Source: Roseivirga misakiensis (GTDB lineage: Bacteria > Bacteroidota > Bacteroidia > Cytophagales > Cyclobacteriaceae). From it: a stretch of 64,000 nt of DNA. The stretch covers positions 1,178,001 to 1,242,000 of the forward strand of contig NZ_MDGQ01000003.1 of NCBI RefSeq assembly GCF_001747105.1, read 5' to 3'. The position numbers were made by a program, and so were the translations under genes. Below, in pieces: positions 1 through 9,198 of the stretch (position 1 is its first letter; each line of letters begins with the position of its first letter). The notes under the pieces were generated by a model. It worked only from the letters and a program-made list of their open reading frames with translations, was not told the DNA's origin and did no database searches.

Positions 1-3000
1 CAGTAATATTCTTATTGATTAAATCCCATTCGTTTTCTTCCATCTGATCGATCAACTTATCGATCTTCTCGCCCAATTTATTTCCATCAAGTCCGGTTTC
101 AAAATTTTCGAGTGCATTTCTTAACCTTTCTTGCTGTGATGCTAATTGAGCCAATTCTTCTGAGAGCTGCCGTCCAGTTTTTCCACTTTCTTTAAGCTCT
201 TTAATCTGTTCGCTTAATTGTCGCTGTAGATCACTAAGACCGCCCATTTGTGGCTTATTTTTGTTTCCTTTCTTTCCGTTACCAGGGCTCATCATTTGAT
301 TAGCCATTTGTTCTTGCATTTGTTGAACAATATCATCTAACAAAAGAGCTAAGTTATTAATAGAAGTCATTGCAAATTGCTGTTTACCAACGGCTTGACT
401 GATTCTCTTTTCTTTCAGCGTTTCTACCGCACCTGACATTTGAAAATTCATAGCGGCTAACTCTTTCATTACAAAAGAGGAGATTTGAAATACTCTTTGT
501 GATAAAGAGACTAAACTATCCTGGATAATTTTCGAGTCATCCTGTAGTTTGAGCTGGTCTTGAGATAGTTTAACATAGCGAGGGTCACTTTGCCGAATCT
601 CCTTGAACTCATTCATCAAGTTTTCTTGGTTAAACGAAAGCGTCACAAGGTTATCGACTAGGTCTCTAAGGTGCTCTAGGTTTTCTTGTTGTTGTTCCAT
701 TTGAGCGGCACTCTGCATGTTTTCAAGGCTTTGTTTTAGCTCTTGCATCTTACCAGTGGCTCGTTTCTGGGATTTAGCTGCGTTTTGTCTGCTTTGTGAT
801 TGCTTTTGCTGTCCTTCTTTAGATTCTTGTTCCTCTCCCTGCTCACCTTCTTCGTTCTCCTCTTCTTTTTCACCGTTTTCTTCCTCGCTACTTTCTTCCT
901 CCAAGGATTCTTGAGCTTTTTCCTGCTCTTCCTTAATGTCTTCTAACTGTTCATCTAGATCGTCAGGTAGCGGGTCTGGGTTTTTTCTCTCTTGATTAAG
1001 TTCTTCCAGTTTTTTGAGTTCCTCTTCTAATTTTTCTAAGTCTTCAAGCGCTTTTTCTTGTTCGTCAGCCAATTCTTCATTGCTCTTTTCCCCAGATTCT
1101 GTCTCTTTAGAGAGCTCCTCTTGGTCTTCGATTTCTTCTTCAAGATCCTCAATGCTATTTTCTAGCTTTTTGTCGAACTCCAGTTTTTTAAACAACTCAA
1201 GCGTTCTTTCAAGGTCTTCTTCAAGGTTTTGACTGTTTTCTCTCAAGTCTTGCATTTGATCCCTAAACTCCTCAATATCAGCGTTTTCTTCGAGTAGTTC
1301 TCTGAGTTCATCATACATTTTCTTCAACTCATCGTCAAGAACATTATTCATAATGTCTTGAAGCTGCTTCATCTTTTGTTTAAGCTCTTCACTTTGCGGC
1401 TGAAACTGATTTTGCTTTGAATTATTCAGTTCATTCTCTTTTTTCAGTTGCTCCATCTGTTGCGCGAGCTTCTCTTTTTGATCAAGAATCTCCTGCATTA
1501 GCTTTTCATCCTGCCAATCCATTTCCTTCTTGGTTTTTAAGCGTTCATCAGCTTCTTCGATCTTTCGGTTAAGTTCTTCCGCTTGCTTTAGACTTTCATC
1601 AACCTTTTGCTGAATTTGTTGACTGCTCTTTTCGATTTCTTCCTCGAGCTCTTCTTTTGAAGGAATTTTGAAACTGTATGTCGCACTTCTGTTAGTTTTC
1701 GACCCATTAACTGCATCATTATCAGATATTTGCATGTAATATTTCAGCTCGCTACCAGCTTGAATTTTAGCAGAATCTAATGTGAAAATGTGATAGTAAC
1801 TCTGATCGTTTAATGACTTATTAATCGGTATGCTGATAAATTCATAATTAGAATCGTCGTATGAATAGTGGAAGGTAAGTCTGTTGAAACCATAGTCATC
1901 TTTGATTTTTCCGCCCAGTACAACGTTCTTATAAAGTACTGTGTCTTGGAATTGATCTAGGTTAATTTCTGGAAACCGATCTTTTATCACTTCTACTTGA
2001 AAGAGCAGAGAGTCTTTATTTCCGCTATATTGGTTTTGGAGTTGAATGGAATATGCGCTCGATTTGGAAAGTGTTTTGTTTACCTCAAATACATCATTTG
2101 CCTTCTTATCACCTGCAAGGTTCAAGCTGTCACTATCGAAGTTGATAGCTAACGATTCTGTTTCTTTCGTATTAAATATCCATCGAATGTTGGTACCCTC
2201 TGGAACAGTCAGGTTTCCAGAATTCTGTACTTGCTCATCTTTTATTTTGGTATACTCAGGGAAATCAAGGTCTATATTAAAGAGTGAGATACTTGGTCTT
2301 TCGAAGACATCAATGGTGTATTCTTCTGATAATACCCCTTCAGATTCTAACTTAAACGTGGTTTTCTGCCGAAGGCGATTGATTTTGTAGCTAAACTCAT
2401 CAGCATTTATTTTCTCTGCTTTGATTTTTCGCTCGTTGATGACCACAAAAACATTTTCAGGGTTCGATCGCCCTTCAGTGTTAATATCAATAGTAAATGG
2501 CTCATCTTTAAATCCATTTAGCTGATTATTTTGAACGAGAAACTTGAATGGTGCTTCTGGTTGAAAATCGTTGTTGTAGTTGATGATTCTAGTGGAACTT
2601 TCAGTTATAAATTGCGGTAAGAACAGAAGAAGTAAAACCACAATTGATCCGGGGGCATAAATGTATCTTAAGTATTTCCGGTTCGCCTTTAAGTCAATTG
2701 CATTGACAAACGGTATGTGCTGTATTTCAGTGCTTTTTTGCCTTATACTCGCTTGTAATAACTCATTATCTTTATCAGAAAGAGACTCTAACTGTATGAT
2801 ATTCAGAAGCTTATCAGAAACCTCAGGGAAATGCTTACCAATTTGCTCCGCCGCTTCTTCATTACTGAGTTGATCGCCGCTTTTATTTAAAAGCATTAAG
2901 TTTTTAATGACCTTACTATAGAGTACGGCAAAGTTTAGCAGTATAAAACCGTAGAGAAGTATTGCCCTGCCTGCGTTTCCAAGTCGGCCAGAGTATTCTA

Positions 3001-3130
3001 TGGTATTTATGAGTAGGAAAGAAAGAATCAGCAATGCACCGAACACAATGGCACCCTTAATCGCTTTATTCTTATAAAACTTGGCTTTATAGGAATTCAG
3101 TTGATTTTTAAGTGCTTCATTCGAACCCAT
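1..3130 (-). CDS. DUF4175 family membrane/coiled-coil protein (3' end cut by window)
   Basis: An open frame runs from an ATG at 3130 to the left edge without a stop, giving over 1040 residues; the C-terminus lies outside. The first ~170 residues hold three hydrophobic segments, two near residues 25-65 and one near 165-180. A periplasmic-type region of beta-rich sequence follows to about residue 480. After that comes a very long Glu/Lys/Gln-rich coiled coil with many EEL, QLEQ and KEEQ runs. This matches the large Bacteroidota DUF4175 proteins, whose function is unknown. The long acidic coiled coil explains the Ser/Leu-rich antisense frames here, which are not genes. Family call is confident; role is not known. 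Confidence 0.85.
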   Translation of the reverse strand, partial: MGSNEALKNQLNSYKAKFYKNKAIKGAIVFGALLILSFLLINTIEYSGRLGNAGRAILLYGFILLNFAVLYSKVIKNLMLLNKSGDQLSNEEAAEQIGKHFPEVSDKLLNIIQLESLSDKDNELLQASIRQKSTEIQHIPFVNAIDLKANRKYLRYIYAPGSIVVLLLLFLPQFITESSTRIINYNNDFQPEAPFKFLVQNNQLNGFKDEPFTIDINTEGRSNPENVFVVINERKIKAEKINADEFSYKINRLRQKTTFKLESEGVLSEEYTIDVFERPSISLFNIDLDFPEYTKIKDEQVQNSGNLTVPEGTNIRWIFNTKETESLAINFDSDSLNLAGDKKANDVFEVNKTLSKSSAYSIQLQNQYSGNKDSLLFQVEVIKDRFPEINLDQFQDTVLYKNVVLGGKIKDDYGFNRLTFHYSYDDSNYEFISIPINKSLNDQSYYHIFTLDSAKIQAGSELKYYMQISDNDAVNGSKTNRSATYSFKIPSKEELEEEIEKSSQQIQQKVDESLKQAEELNRKIEEADERLKTKKEMDWQDEKLMQEILDQKEKLAQQMEQLKKENELNNSKQNQFQPQSEELKQKMKQLQDIMNNVLDDELKKMYDELRELLEENADIEEFRDQMQDLRENSQNLEEDLERTLELFKKLEFDKKLENSIEDLEEEIEDQEELSKETESGEKSNEELADEQEKALEDLEKLEEELKKLEELNQERKNPDPLPDDLDEQLEDIKEEQEKAQESLEEESSEEENGEKEEENEEGEQGEEQESKEGQQKQSQSRQNAAKSQKRATGKMQELKQSLENMQSAAQMEQQQENLEHLRDLVDNLVTLSFNQENLMNEFKEIRQSDPRYVKLSQDQLKLQDDSKIIQDSLVSLSQRVFQISSFVMKELAAMNFQMSGAVETLKEKRISQAVGKQQFAMTSINNLALLLDDIVQQMQEQMANQMMSPGNGKKGNKNKPQMGGLSDLQRQLSEQIKELKESGKTGRQLSEELAQLASQQERLRNALENFETGLDGNKLGEKIDKLIDQMEENEWDLINKNIT

Positions 3131-3222
3131 ACTTTATAAAAGAATTTATCTACACTCTAATTACGCAAATTAGCGTCAAAGGATTGTGAAACAATTGATA
3201 AACAGGAAAATATACGACTAAA

Positions 3223-3981
3223 TCAGTCAATTTCTACCACAATCGGGCAGTGATCGGAGTGTTTAGCTTCAGGAAGTATATGAGCCCCTTTTAGTCTTGA
3301 AGACATTTCTTCAGAAACCATGTTGTAGTCAATTCTCCAACCCTTGTTATTTGCCCGTGCGTTCGCTCGGTAACTCCACCATGAATAATGATGAGGTTGG
3401 TCATTAAAAACCCTAAAACTATCGATAAACCCCGCGTCTATGAATTTTGTTAACCAGGCCCTTTCTTCAGGAAGAAACCCAGAGGACTTTTTGTTAGAAA
3501 CAGGGTTGTGAATATCTATTTCGGTATGGGCAATGTTATAATCCCCGCATAGTACCAGATTCGGGTGTGTCTTTTTCAGCTCCAAGGCGTATTCGTAAAA
3601 AAAGTCGAGCCAGTCATATTTAAAGTCCTGTCTAATATCACCACTCGTTCCACTTGGCATATATACTGACATGACTGAAAAGTCTTCGAAATCTGCCCTA
3701 ATAACTCTTCCTTCGGTATCGTATAAGGGATTATCACAGCCGATCGCTACGTTTTTTGGAGTTTCTTTGGTTAGAATCGCTACGCCACTATATCCCTTTT
3801 TATCGGCCGTTTCTGTATACATTTCATAGCCTAGTTCCTTGTAAAATGGCTCAATTTGATCCGGGTGCGCTTTGAGCTCTTGTAAACAAAGAATATCAGG
3901 ATTTTCCTGAGCGAGCCATTCTGTAAAACCTTTCTTTAGCGCTGCACGAATACCGTTTACGTTGTAGGATATAATTTTCAT
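3223..3981 (-). CDS. xth: Exodeoxyribonuclease III (AP endonuclease family)
   Basis: 252 residues, the usual length for ExoIII/ExoA enzymes of the EEP nuclease family, which cut DNA at abasic sites and degrade 3' ends in base excision repair. Visible active-site motifs are NVNGIRAA near residue 7, LQELKA with metal-binding Glu35, YMPSG near 108, CGDYNIAH near 145 (catalytic Asp and Asn), and the C-terminal SDHCPIVV carrying the catalytic histidine. The start ATG overlaps the stop of the upstream small gene by four bases (3978-3981), so it is translated from the same message as the two genes above it. Nothing is missing or unusual. Confidence 0.95.
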   Translation of the reverse strand: MKIISYNVNGIRAALKKGFTEWLAQENPDILCLQELKAHPDQIEPFYKELGYEMYTETADKKGYSGVAILTKETPKNVAIGCDNPLYDTEGRVIRADFEDFSVMSVYMPSGTSGDIRQDFKYDWLDFFYEYALELKKTHPNLVLCGDYNIAHTEIDIHNPVSNKKSSGFLPEERAWLTKFIDAGFIDSFRVFNDQPHHYSWWSYRANARANNKGWRIDYNMVSEEMSSRLKGAHILPEAKHSDHCPIVVEID

Positions 3982-4343
3982 AGGGTTATAATTAGGTCGT
4001 ACTCATTTTCGAAATACTCGAGAACATTCATTTTCAAGAGCTTTTCTTGATCTAGTAAGTCGAAGCGGGGAAGCTTTTTTAAAGGTTTCCAATGTGGCCA
4101 ACCATCTTCATCCAGCCCCTCTATTTCGTAATATCCTGAGTAACTCAAGACTTTACAAATGGCAATGTGCATTAAGTCTTGCTTTTCCTCCTTTGAAAAT
4201 GTTTGCTTTCCTTTTCCAAGTTCTTGTACACCGATCAGAAAGAGGACGCTGTTCAAGTCTTTAGGCCTTTTACCGATAGTAGAGGCCAATGTACTCATTA
4301 GCTTTACCCACTTTCTTTGAAGGTCTAAATCCTTTTTGTACAT
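3978..4343 (-). CDS. Conserved hypothetical protein (121 aa)
   Basis: A small soluble, probably helical protein with no signal peptide and no membrane segment. I do not recognise a characterised domain. It contains a basic N-terminal part (KKDLDLQRKWVKLM), a central GKGKQTFSKEEKQDLMHIAI stretch, and an acidic, aromatic C-terminal part (GWPHWKPL). It sits between a CxxC carboxymuconolactone-decarboxylase-like gene (one base apart) and exonuclease III (4-bp overlap), so the three are one operon. A role linked to DNA repair or redox is only suggested by this context. Confidence 0.75.
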   Translation of the reverse strand: MYKKDLDLQRKWVKLMSTLASTIGKRPKDLNSVLFLIGVQELGKGKQTFSKEEKQDLMHIAICKVLSYSGYYEIEGLDEDGWPHWKPLKKLPRFDLLDQEKLLKMNVLEYFENEYDLIITL

Positions 4344-4344
4344 A

Positions 4345-4689
4345 TTACCCTTCTTTCTGGAGTTGCTCCCAGTATTCTACTGCTCTTCGCAAATGAGGAA
4401 TTACAATAGTACCTCCGATCAAATTGGCGATTGAAAATATTTCGAATACTTGCTGTGTGGTGACGCCCACTTCATGGCATTTACCTAGGTGATAGCGTAC
4501 GCAGTCGTCGCAGCGCAGCACCATAGAACTAGCCAAACCGACAACCTCTTTTGTTTTAACATCCAAAGCTCCCTCAGCAAAGGCGTTGGTATCTAAATTG
4601 AAAAGCCTCTTGAGAACTTTGTTATCTTCTTCAAGAATCTTTTCATTCATTTTAGTCCTGTATTCGTTGAATTCTTGAACTATACTCAT
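4345..4689 (-). CDS. Carboxymuconolactone decarboxylase / AhpD-like protein
   Basis: 114 residues, all helical in appearance, with the family motif CDDCVRYH (Cys60, Cys63, His67). In AhpD-like members this CxxCxxxH site carries out thiol peroxidase or disulfide chemistry. True 4-carboxymuconolactone decarboxylases lack the paired cysteines, so a redox role is more likely here. It is the first gene of a three-gene operon with a small hypothetical gene and xth. Only 33 bp separate its start from comF on the other strand, so the two divergent promoters must overlap. Confidence 0.88.
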   Translation of the reverse strand: MSIVQEFNEYRTKMNEKILEEDNKVLKRLFNLDTNAFAEGALDVKTKEVVGLASSMVLRCDDCVRYHLGKCHEVGVTTQQVFEIFSIANLIGGTIVIPHLRRAVEYWEQLQKEG

Positions 4690-4722
4690 GATTTGACTAC
4701 TTTCTACTCTAATTAACTTTTA

Positions 4723-5424
4723 TTGAAAAGGACTTTGGTATCATACTTTTCAGAATTTTTGTCTTTACTCTACCCAAACTTGTGTGTGGGTTGCGAAGAC
4801 CTGTTGCCATCAAGCAACAAATATATTTGTCCCAAATGTCTTTACAATTTACCGAAAACCAATTCTCACCAGCTCGAAGTTCCTGAGTTTGAAAATAAAT
4901 TTTCAGGTATTGTCAGGTTAGAGCATGTTTTGGTCTATTGCTATTTCAATAAACACGGTTTGGTGCAGAAGATTCTCAAGGCATTAAAGTATGGCGATCA
5001 GCCAGGAATAGGCGAGGAATTGGGCAGTAGATATGGTAATGAACTGGCCTTAGCTGGTTTTGAAGGGGAGTTTGATATCATTGTGCCGGTGCCTATACAT
5101 CATAAAAGGCTTCAAACTAGAGGTTATAATCAAAGCGAGTATTTTGCGATGGGTTTATCGAAGGCCTTAAGTGTACCAATGAATACGAGTGAATTCGTAA
5201 AAAAGAAACACATTGATTCCCTTACTAAGCAATCAAAAATTAACCGTATTGCGAGTGTGGATGATGTCTTTTCGGTAATAGATGGGCATTCTTTTGAAGG
5301 AAAAAGAATTCTATTAGTTGATGATGTTGTGACTACTGGTTCAACGCTTATCGCTTGCATTGAATCATTGGAAAAGGCTAATCCAAAGGCGATTAGTATC
5401 GCTACTATAGGTGGGTTGAAATAA
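4723..5424 (+). CDS. comF: ComF family phosphoribosyltransferase-like protein
   Basis: 233 residues with the ComF layout. An N-terminal zinc-finger-like pair, CVGC (Cys21/24) and CPKC (Cys36/39), is followed by a type I phosphoribosyltransferase fold with the PRPP-binding loop ILLVDDVVTTGSTL near residue 196. ComF proteins are tied to DNA uptake and competence or to nucleotide scavenging; in Bacteroidota the role is not settled. The frame starts at TTG (4723) followed by AAAAGG; no ATG lies nearby in frame. The gene ends at a strong hairpin terminator shared with gldJ on the other strand. Confidence 0.9.
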   Translation: MKRTLVSYFSEFLSLLYPNLCVGCEDLLPSSNKYICPKCLYNLPKTNSHQLEVPEFENKFSGIVRLEHVLVYCYFNKHGLVQKILKALKYGDQPGIGEELGSRYGNELALAGFEGEFDIIVPVPIHHKRLQTRGYNQSEYFAMGLSKALSVPMNTSEFVKKKHIDSLTKQSKINRIASVDDVFSVIDGHSFEGKRILLVDDVVTTGSTLIACIESLEKANPKAISIATIGGLK

Positions 5425-5459
5425 AAAAAGCACTAACCGAGTAGGCTAGTGCTTCTTTG
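5423..5459. terminator. Bidirectional intrinsic terminator between comF and gldJ
   Basis: An 8-bp perfect stem, AAGCACTA (5428-5435) with TAGTGCTT (5447-5454), has an 11-nt loop. It is flanked by seven As on the left and a T-rich tract on the right, so it can work for comF on the plus strand and for gldJ on the minus strand. Confidence 0.85.
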
Positions 5460-5472
5460 ATCGTTTCTTTAA

Positions 5473-6996
5473 TTATTTCTTGATGTCGTCTCCGATTGAA
5501 ATCATTGCACAACGGAATCCGATCGTACTGCTTGCTCGGTCCATATCGGTAAACCTTCTCGTACCAGGAGCCATCCAGTAGGCAACATCTTTCCAAGAAC
5601 CACCTTTGTAGACTTTTGAGCGATCATTTACTAGCGATCGGTACTCTAGTTGAGGGTTGTAAGAGATACTATCAGCCACTTGGCTCGATTGCCAGCCATA
5701 GTTTTCTTCTGAGTCGCCAGTACCATCTTTTCTCACGGGGTTTAAATCATCAAACTCTCCAAAAGAAAGTGGTCGATAGGTGTCGAAAACCCACTCACTC
5801 ACGTTTCCAGCCATGTTAAATAGGTTGAAATCGTTTGGTTCTCTTTGGCCTACTTTTTCTGGAATTGACGAACCATCGTTATTCGTGTTTCCTGCGATAC
5901 CGGCATAATCTCCTCGGCCTCTTTTAAAGTTGGCTAATTGCTTTCCTCTACGCTTACCAAACGGGTTTCGCGTACTTCTGCCATCCCAAGGGTAAATACG
6001 ACCATACTCTTCATTTTCATCTAAGTATACCGTACCGATAGTTGCTTTTGCTGCATATTCCCATTCTGCCTCATTTGGAAGACGGAATTGCGGTAAGTAA
6101 ATACCTCTTTCTATAAACTCACGCTTGTTTAGTGGATCGTTGATGAATTCGACAACCTCTTGTTGGAAATCATCAAAGTCTTCTACAGAGATTACTTGCT
6201 TTTCACCGTTGTTATCCCCGATTATTTGTCCACCAATGGCCAATTCTGGATCACCAGTAGTTTCGTTGATTACGATGAACTCTTCTTGGAAAGCCAATGG
6301 AAGATCTTCAAAGTCCATTTCAAAGATGAGGCTAAGGTTTACATTGTCCGTACGCCATTTAGCGAAATCAACCACTTGTCTCCAAGAAACACCTACTACG
6401 GGATAATCATTGTAACCTGGGTTACTGTAGTAATTTTCCGCATAAACATCGTTAAATGAAAAGCTACTCGTCCAAACGTTATCATCAGGTATAATATCTT
6501 CCATCATTTTTGGACTACTAATGCTGTGCGTAGGTCCAGTATAATCAGGTAAGAATGGCTCTGGTGGCTCGGCTAAATCCGCAGCACCCTTGGAGTTAGG
6601 ATTTTCAATTTCAATATTCTTCGGAAGATCTAATACCTGAGGGTTGTATTGGTAGAACACATATTCTCTCCATTGAGAGTTTGTGATTTCAGTTTCATCC
6701 ATCCAGAAAGAATTGACTGTTACCGTTCTTTCTATGTTATCCCTAGAGCCATAAAGGTCCTCTTCAAAAGAACCTAGAACAGTTCTACCTCCTTGTACAT
6801 ACACCATTCCCGGAGGGTTCGGAAGTCTTCTGTCGTCATAAGGCTTAAAACCGAGGTTGCTCTTTCTGGTACCATAAGCAGCACCTGTTGTGCTACTTAC
6901 TCTTTGCTTCTTACCAAAAATAGAGCAGGCACTTACTGAAAACATAATCAGAAGTCCCAAGGAACCTACTTTTATGAAACCTACTAGATTTTTCAT
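5473..6996 (-). CDS. gldJ: Gliding motility / type IX secretion lipoprotein GldJ
   Basis: 507 residues. The signal peptide ends in the lipobox SVSAC (Cys24), so it is a lipoprotein. Residues ~60-505 form an FGE-sulfatase (SUMF1-like) domain, seen in motifs such as FWMDETEITNSQWREY, YPVVGVSWRQVVDFAKWRTD, RLPNEAEWEYAAKA, NMAGNVSEWV and VYKGGSWKD. A large insert with YPWDG and LANFKRGRGDY is typical of GldJ rather than GldK. GldJ stabilises other Gld proteins and is needed for gliding and type IX secretion in Flavobacterium. It is transcribed alone and ends at the shared terminator. gldE and gldD lie 50 kb away, the usual scattered arrangement. Confidence 0.92.
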   Translation of the reverse strand: MKNLVGFIKVGSLGLLIMFSVSACSIFGKKQRVSSTTGAAYGTRKSNLGFKPYDDRRLPNPPGMVYVQGGRTVLGSFEEDLYGSRDNIERTVTVNSFWMDETEITNSQWREYVFYQYNPQVLDLPKNIEIENPNSKGAADLAEPPEPFLPDYTGPTHSISSPKMMEDIIPDDNVWTSSFSFNDVYAENYYSNPGYNDYPVVGVSWRQVVDFAKWRTDNVNLSLIFEMDFEDLPLAFQEEFIVINETTGDPELAIGGQIIGDNNGEKQVISVEDFDDFQQEVVEFINDPLNKREFIERGIYLPQFRLPNEAEWEYAAKATIGTVYLDENEEYGRIYPWDGRSTRNPFGKRRGKQLANFKRGRGDYAGIAGNTNNDGSSIPEKVGQREPNDFNLFNMAGNVSEWVFDTYRPLSFGEFDDLNPVRKDGTGDSEENYGWQSSQVADSISYNPQLEYRSLVNDRSKVYKGGSWKDVAYWMAPGTRRFTDMDRASSTIGFRCAMISIGDDIKK

Positions 6997-7305
6997 TTTT
7001 TAATATTTTGTATTCTCAGGTGAAAGTTGAACGTGCTAATATACAGCTATAGTCATAATGTCACAAAACCAAAAACCTGATTCAATGTTCAAAACGCATT
7101 TTTATAACGCTTATTTTCAGGGAGTGCAGGAAATTGTATCTGTTTAACTTATTGTTAGTTACTAAAATTGTATTGGTGAACGAATAACGTACTTTCACTG
7201 CCTAACATTGTAAAATTAAACCGCATATATGTCACTTGGTCATTCCATATGACCTTTCAGTCAACAGATAAACGACGATCGGTAAGAATATTCTTTATTT
7301 GAATT
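6997..7305. promoter_or_regulatory. 309-bp divergent intergenic region with an inverted repeat
   Basis: AT-rich spacer between gldJ and the LytS/LytTR operon that must hold both promoters. No coding sequence or RNA gene is visible. A perfect 6-bp inverted repeat GGTCAT-N5-ATGACC lies at 7238-7254, about 50 bp before the kinase start, and a short palindrome TTAGTTACTAA lies near 7153. No clear TAnnTTTG box was found, so promoter positions are unassigned. Confidence 0.4.
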
Positions 7306-8457
7306 ATGAACAAAACTAAACTGTATTGGCTGCTACAGTTTGGAGGCTGGGGCGGACTTATGCTTACCAGTTTCCTTGTAATGGTATTGCTCCTTCCGAC
7401 ATTACCTGCCTTGGTTATCAATACGGCGATAGTATTTTTAGCCGTATTTGTGAGTCATCGGTACCGAGTTTATGTCAAAAAAAGGAATTGGAAGGACTTG
7501 CGTGTACCAGTCCTCGTTCCCAAGGTATTCGTTGCCAGTGTAGTACAGGGAATTGTACTTTCCGTACTAAGTCTACTAATCGTGGTGGGTATTATTACAG
7601 TACTGGCCGTTACGCACCCGGCATTGCTCGATAAACTGCTAAGTGTTCCAGAAATTGACGGCTTAGACGAGTCAACCCAAGAAATCATAAGACAAGCTAC
7701 TTTGGATTCATACTCTGGAAACCGAATCATAGTATTTGCCATAAGCTTTGTTATTAGCAATACCATCTACTTTATCAGTTGGTCGGCCATATATTTTGCC
7801 TATCAGTTCATTCTGAAGGCGCGTGAGATGGAAATTGAAAAATGGAAGCTTTCGGCGTCTGTAAAGGATGCAGAACTAAGTACGCTTAAGGCTCAAATCA
7901 ATCCACACTTTATTTTTAATAGTTTAAATAATATTAGGTCCCTTGTAGTTGAAGATGCCGACCGGGCACGTGACTCTATCACTCATTTATCAGACTTGTT
8001 ACGGTTTTCCATTCAATTCGATCAGTACGAGAAGGTTTCTTTAGAAAAGGAATTGGAAGTGGTGGAAGACTACCTGAATTTGGAAGCCATCCAACTGGAA
8101 GAGAGGCTACGGTATAGTTTTAACATAGATGAGGAGGCAAAAGAAGTATTAATTCCTCCGATGATCATTCAAACATTGGTTGAAAACGCTATAAAGCACA
8201 GTATAAATAACCTTCCTGATGGCGGAGAGATCATTGTTTCCACTCGAATTGATGAGGAAAGCATGAGTATTTATGTGAAAAACACGGGTCAGTTGAATAT
8301 GAAGGCCTCTGTAGAGGGTAAAAAGAAACGTCGTGGAATAGGGATAAGTAATTCCAGAGAGCGATTGAGACTTTTGTATGGGCAGGAAGCTCGGTTAGCA
8401 GTTGAAAATATGAACGAACAAATGGTGTGCGCTACAGTAAGGATACCATTTAAGTAA
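7306..8457 (+). CDS. LytS/YehU-type sensor histidine kinase
   Basis: 383 residues. Four or five hydrophobic segments (about 15-50, 72-102, 140-170) form a membrane domain with a short extracytoplasmic stretch, followed by a His_kinase (PF06580) domain and an HATPase. The H-box is QINPHFIFNSLNNIRSL with His201. The N-box is LVENAIKH and the G-box is GIGISNSRERL, so all catalytic motifs are present. It would phosphorylate the LytTR regulator starting 15 bp downstream. The ligand is unknown; the membrane part shows no recognised sensor domain. Confidence 0.92.
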   Translation: MNKTKLYWLLQFGGWGGLMLTSFLVMVLLLPTLPALVINTAIVFLAVFVSHRYRVYVKKRNWKDLRVPVLVPKVFVASVVQGIVLSVLSLLIVVGIITVLAVTHPALLDKLLSVPEIDGLDESTQEIIRQATLDSYSGNRIIVFAISFVISNTIYFISWSAIYFAYQFILKAREMEIEKWKLSASVKDAELSTLKAQINPHFIFNSLNNIRSLVVEDADRARDSITHLSDLLRFSIQFDQYEKVSLEKELEVVEDYLNLEAIQLEERLRYSFNIDEEAKEVLIPPMIIQTLVENAIKHSINNLPDGGEIIVSTRIDEESMSIYVKNTGQLNMKASVEGKKKRRGIGISNSRERLRLLYGQEARLAVENMNEQMVCATVRIPFK

Positions 8458-8472
8458 TAGATAAATTAAGGC

Positions 8473-9198
8473 ATGAAAACACTAATTATAGACGATTCAA
8501 GGTTAGCAAGAAACGAGTTAAAAAGGCTTTTGAAGGAATTTGACAATGTTCAGATCATTGGTGAGGCTGCTAGTGCCGATGAAGCCAAAGAAAAGATTGG
8601 TGAGTTAAAACCAGATTTGATTTTTCTGGATATTCAAATGCCTGGAAAAAATGGTTTTCAGTTGCTAGAAGAACTAGAGGTGTTGCCAGAAGTAATCTTC
8701 TCTACGGCTTACGACGAACATGCGCTGAAAGCTTTTGAATATAATGCACTTGACTATTTGGTTAAGCCAGTACAAAAGCAGCGATTAGCTGGGTCTGTAG
8801 CGAAGGTTTTCGACAAGATCAAGAAGAAAGAAGCGGACCAGAATGAAAACAATGACAATTTATTGACGATCCACGATCAAGTGTTTGTGAAGGATGGTGA
8901 GAGATGTTGGTTCGTGCAGTTATCGGATATAAGGTTATTTGAGGTAAGTGGTAATTATACAACGGTTTACTTCGACACATCTAAGCCGATGATCACCAGA
9001 ACGTTGAACTATTTAGAATCTCGATTAGATGACAAAACGTTCTTTAGAGCAAACAGACAGCAAATCATTAACCTAAAGTGGATTGAAAGAATAGAGCCTT
9101 GGTTTAGCGGAAGTTTACGAATTTACCTGAAAGGTGGAGAGGAAATTGACGTTTCAAGAAGACAGACCCTGAAGTTTAAGGAGTTGATGAGTTTCTAA
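8473..9198 (+). CDS. LytTR-family response regulator
   Basis: 241 residues: an N-terminal receiver domain with acidic pocket DDS and phospho-acceptor Asp53 in FLDIQMPGKNG, a conserved KP lysine in LVKPVQK, then a C-terminal LytTR DNA-binding domain (about 140-240, with GNYTTVYF and FFRANRQQIINL). LytTR proteins bind paired direct repeats upstream of target promoters. It is cognate to the kinase just upstream. Its stop codon TAA shares one base with the ATG of the next gene, so translation is probably coupled. Confidence 0.93.
   Translation: MKTLIIDDSRLARNELKRLLKEFDNVQIIGEAASADEAKEKIGELKPDLIFLDIQMPGKNGFQLLEELEVLPEVIFSTAYDEHALKAFEYNALDYLVKPVQKQRLAGSVAKVFDKIKKKEADQNENNDNLLTIHDQVFVKDGERCWFVQLSDIRLFEVSGNYTTVYFDTSKPMITRTLNYLESRLDDKTFFRANRQQIINLKWIERIEPWFSGSLRIYLKGGEEIDVSRRQTLKFKELMSF

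Noticed and set aside
717-1232. Ser/Leu-rich plus-strand open frames inside the first gene
   Set aside because: They are antisense shadows of the Glu/Lys/Gln-rich coiled coil of the DUF4175 gene and show no start signals or homology.
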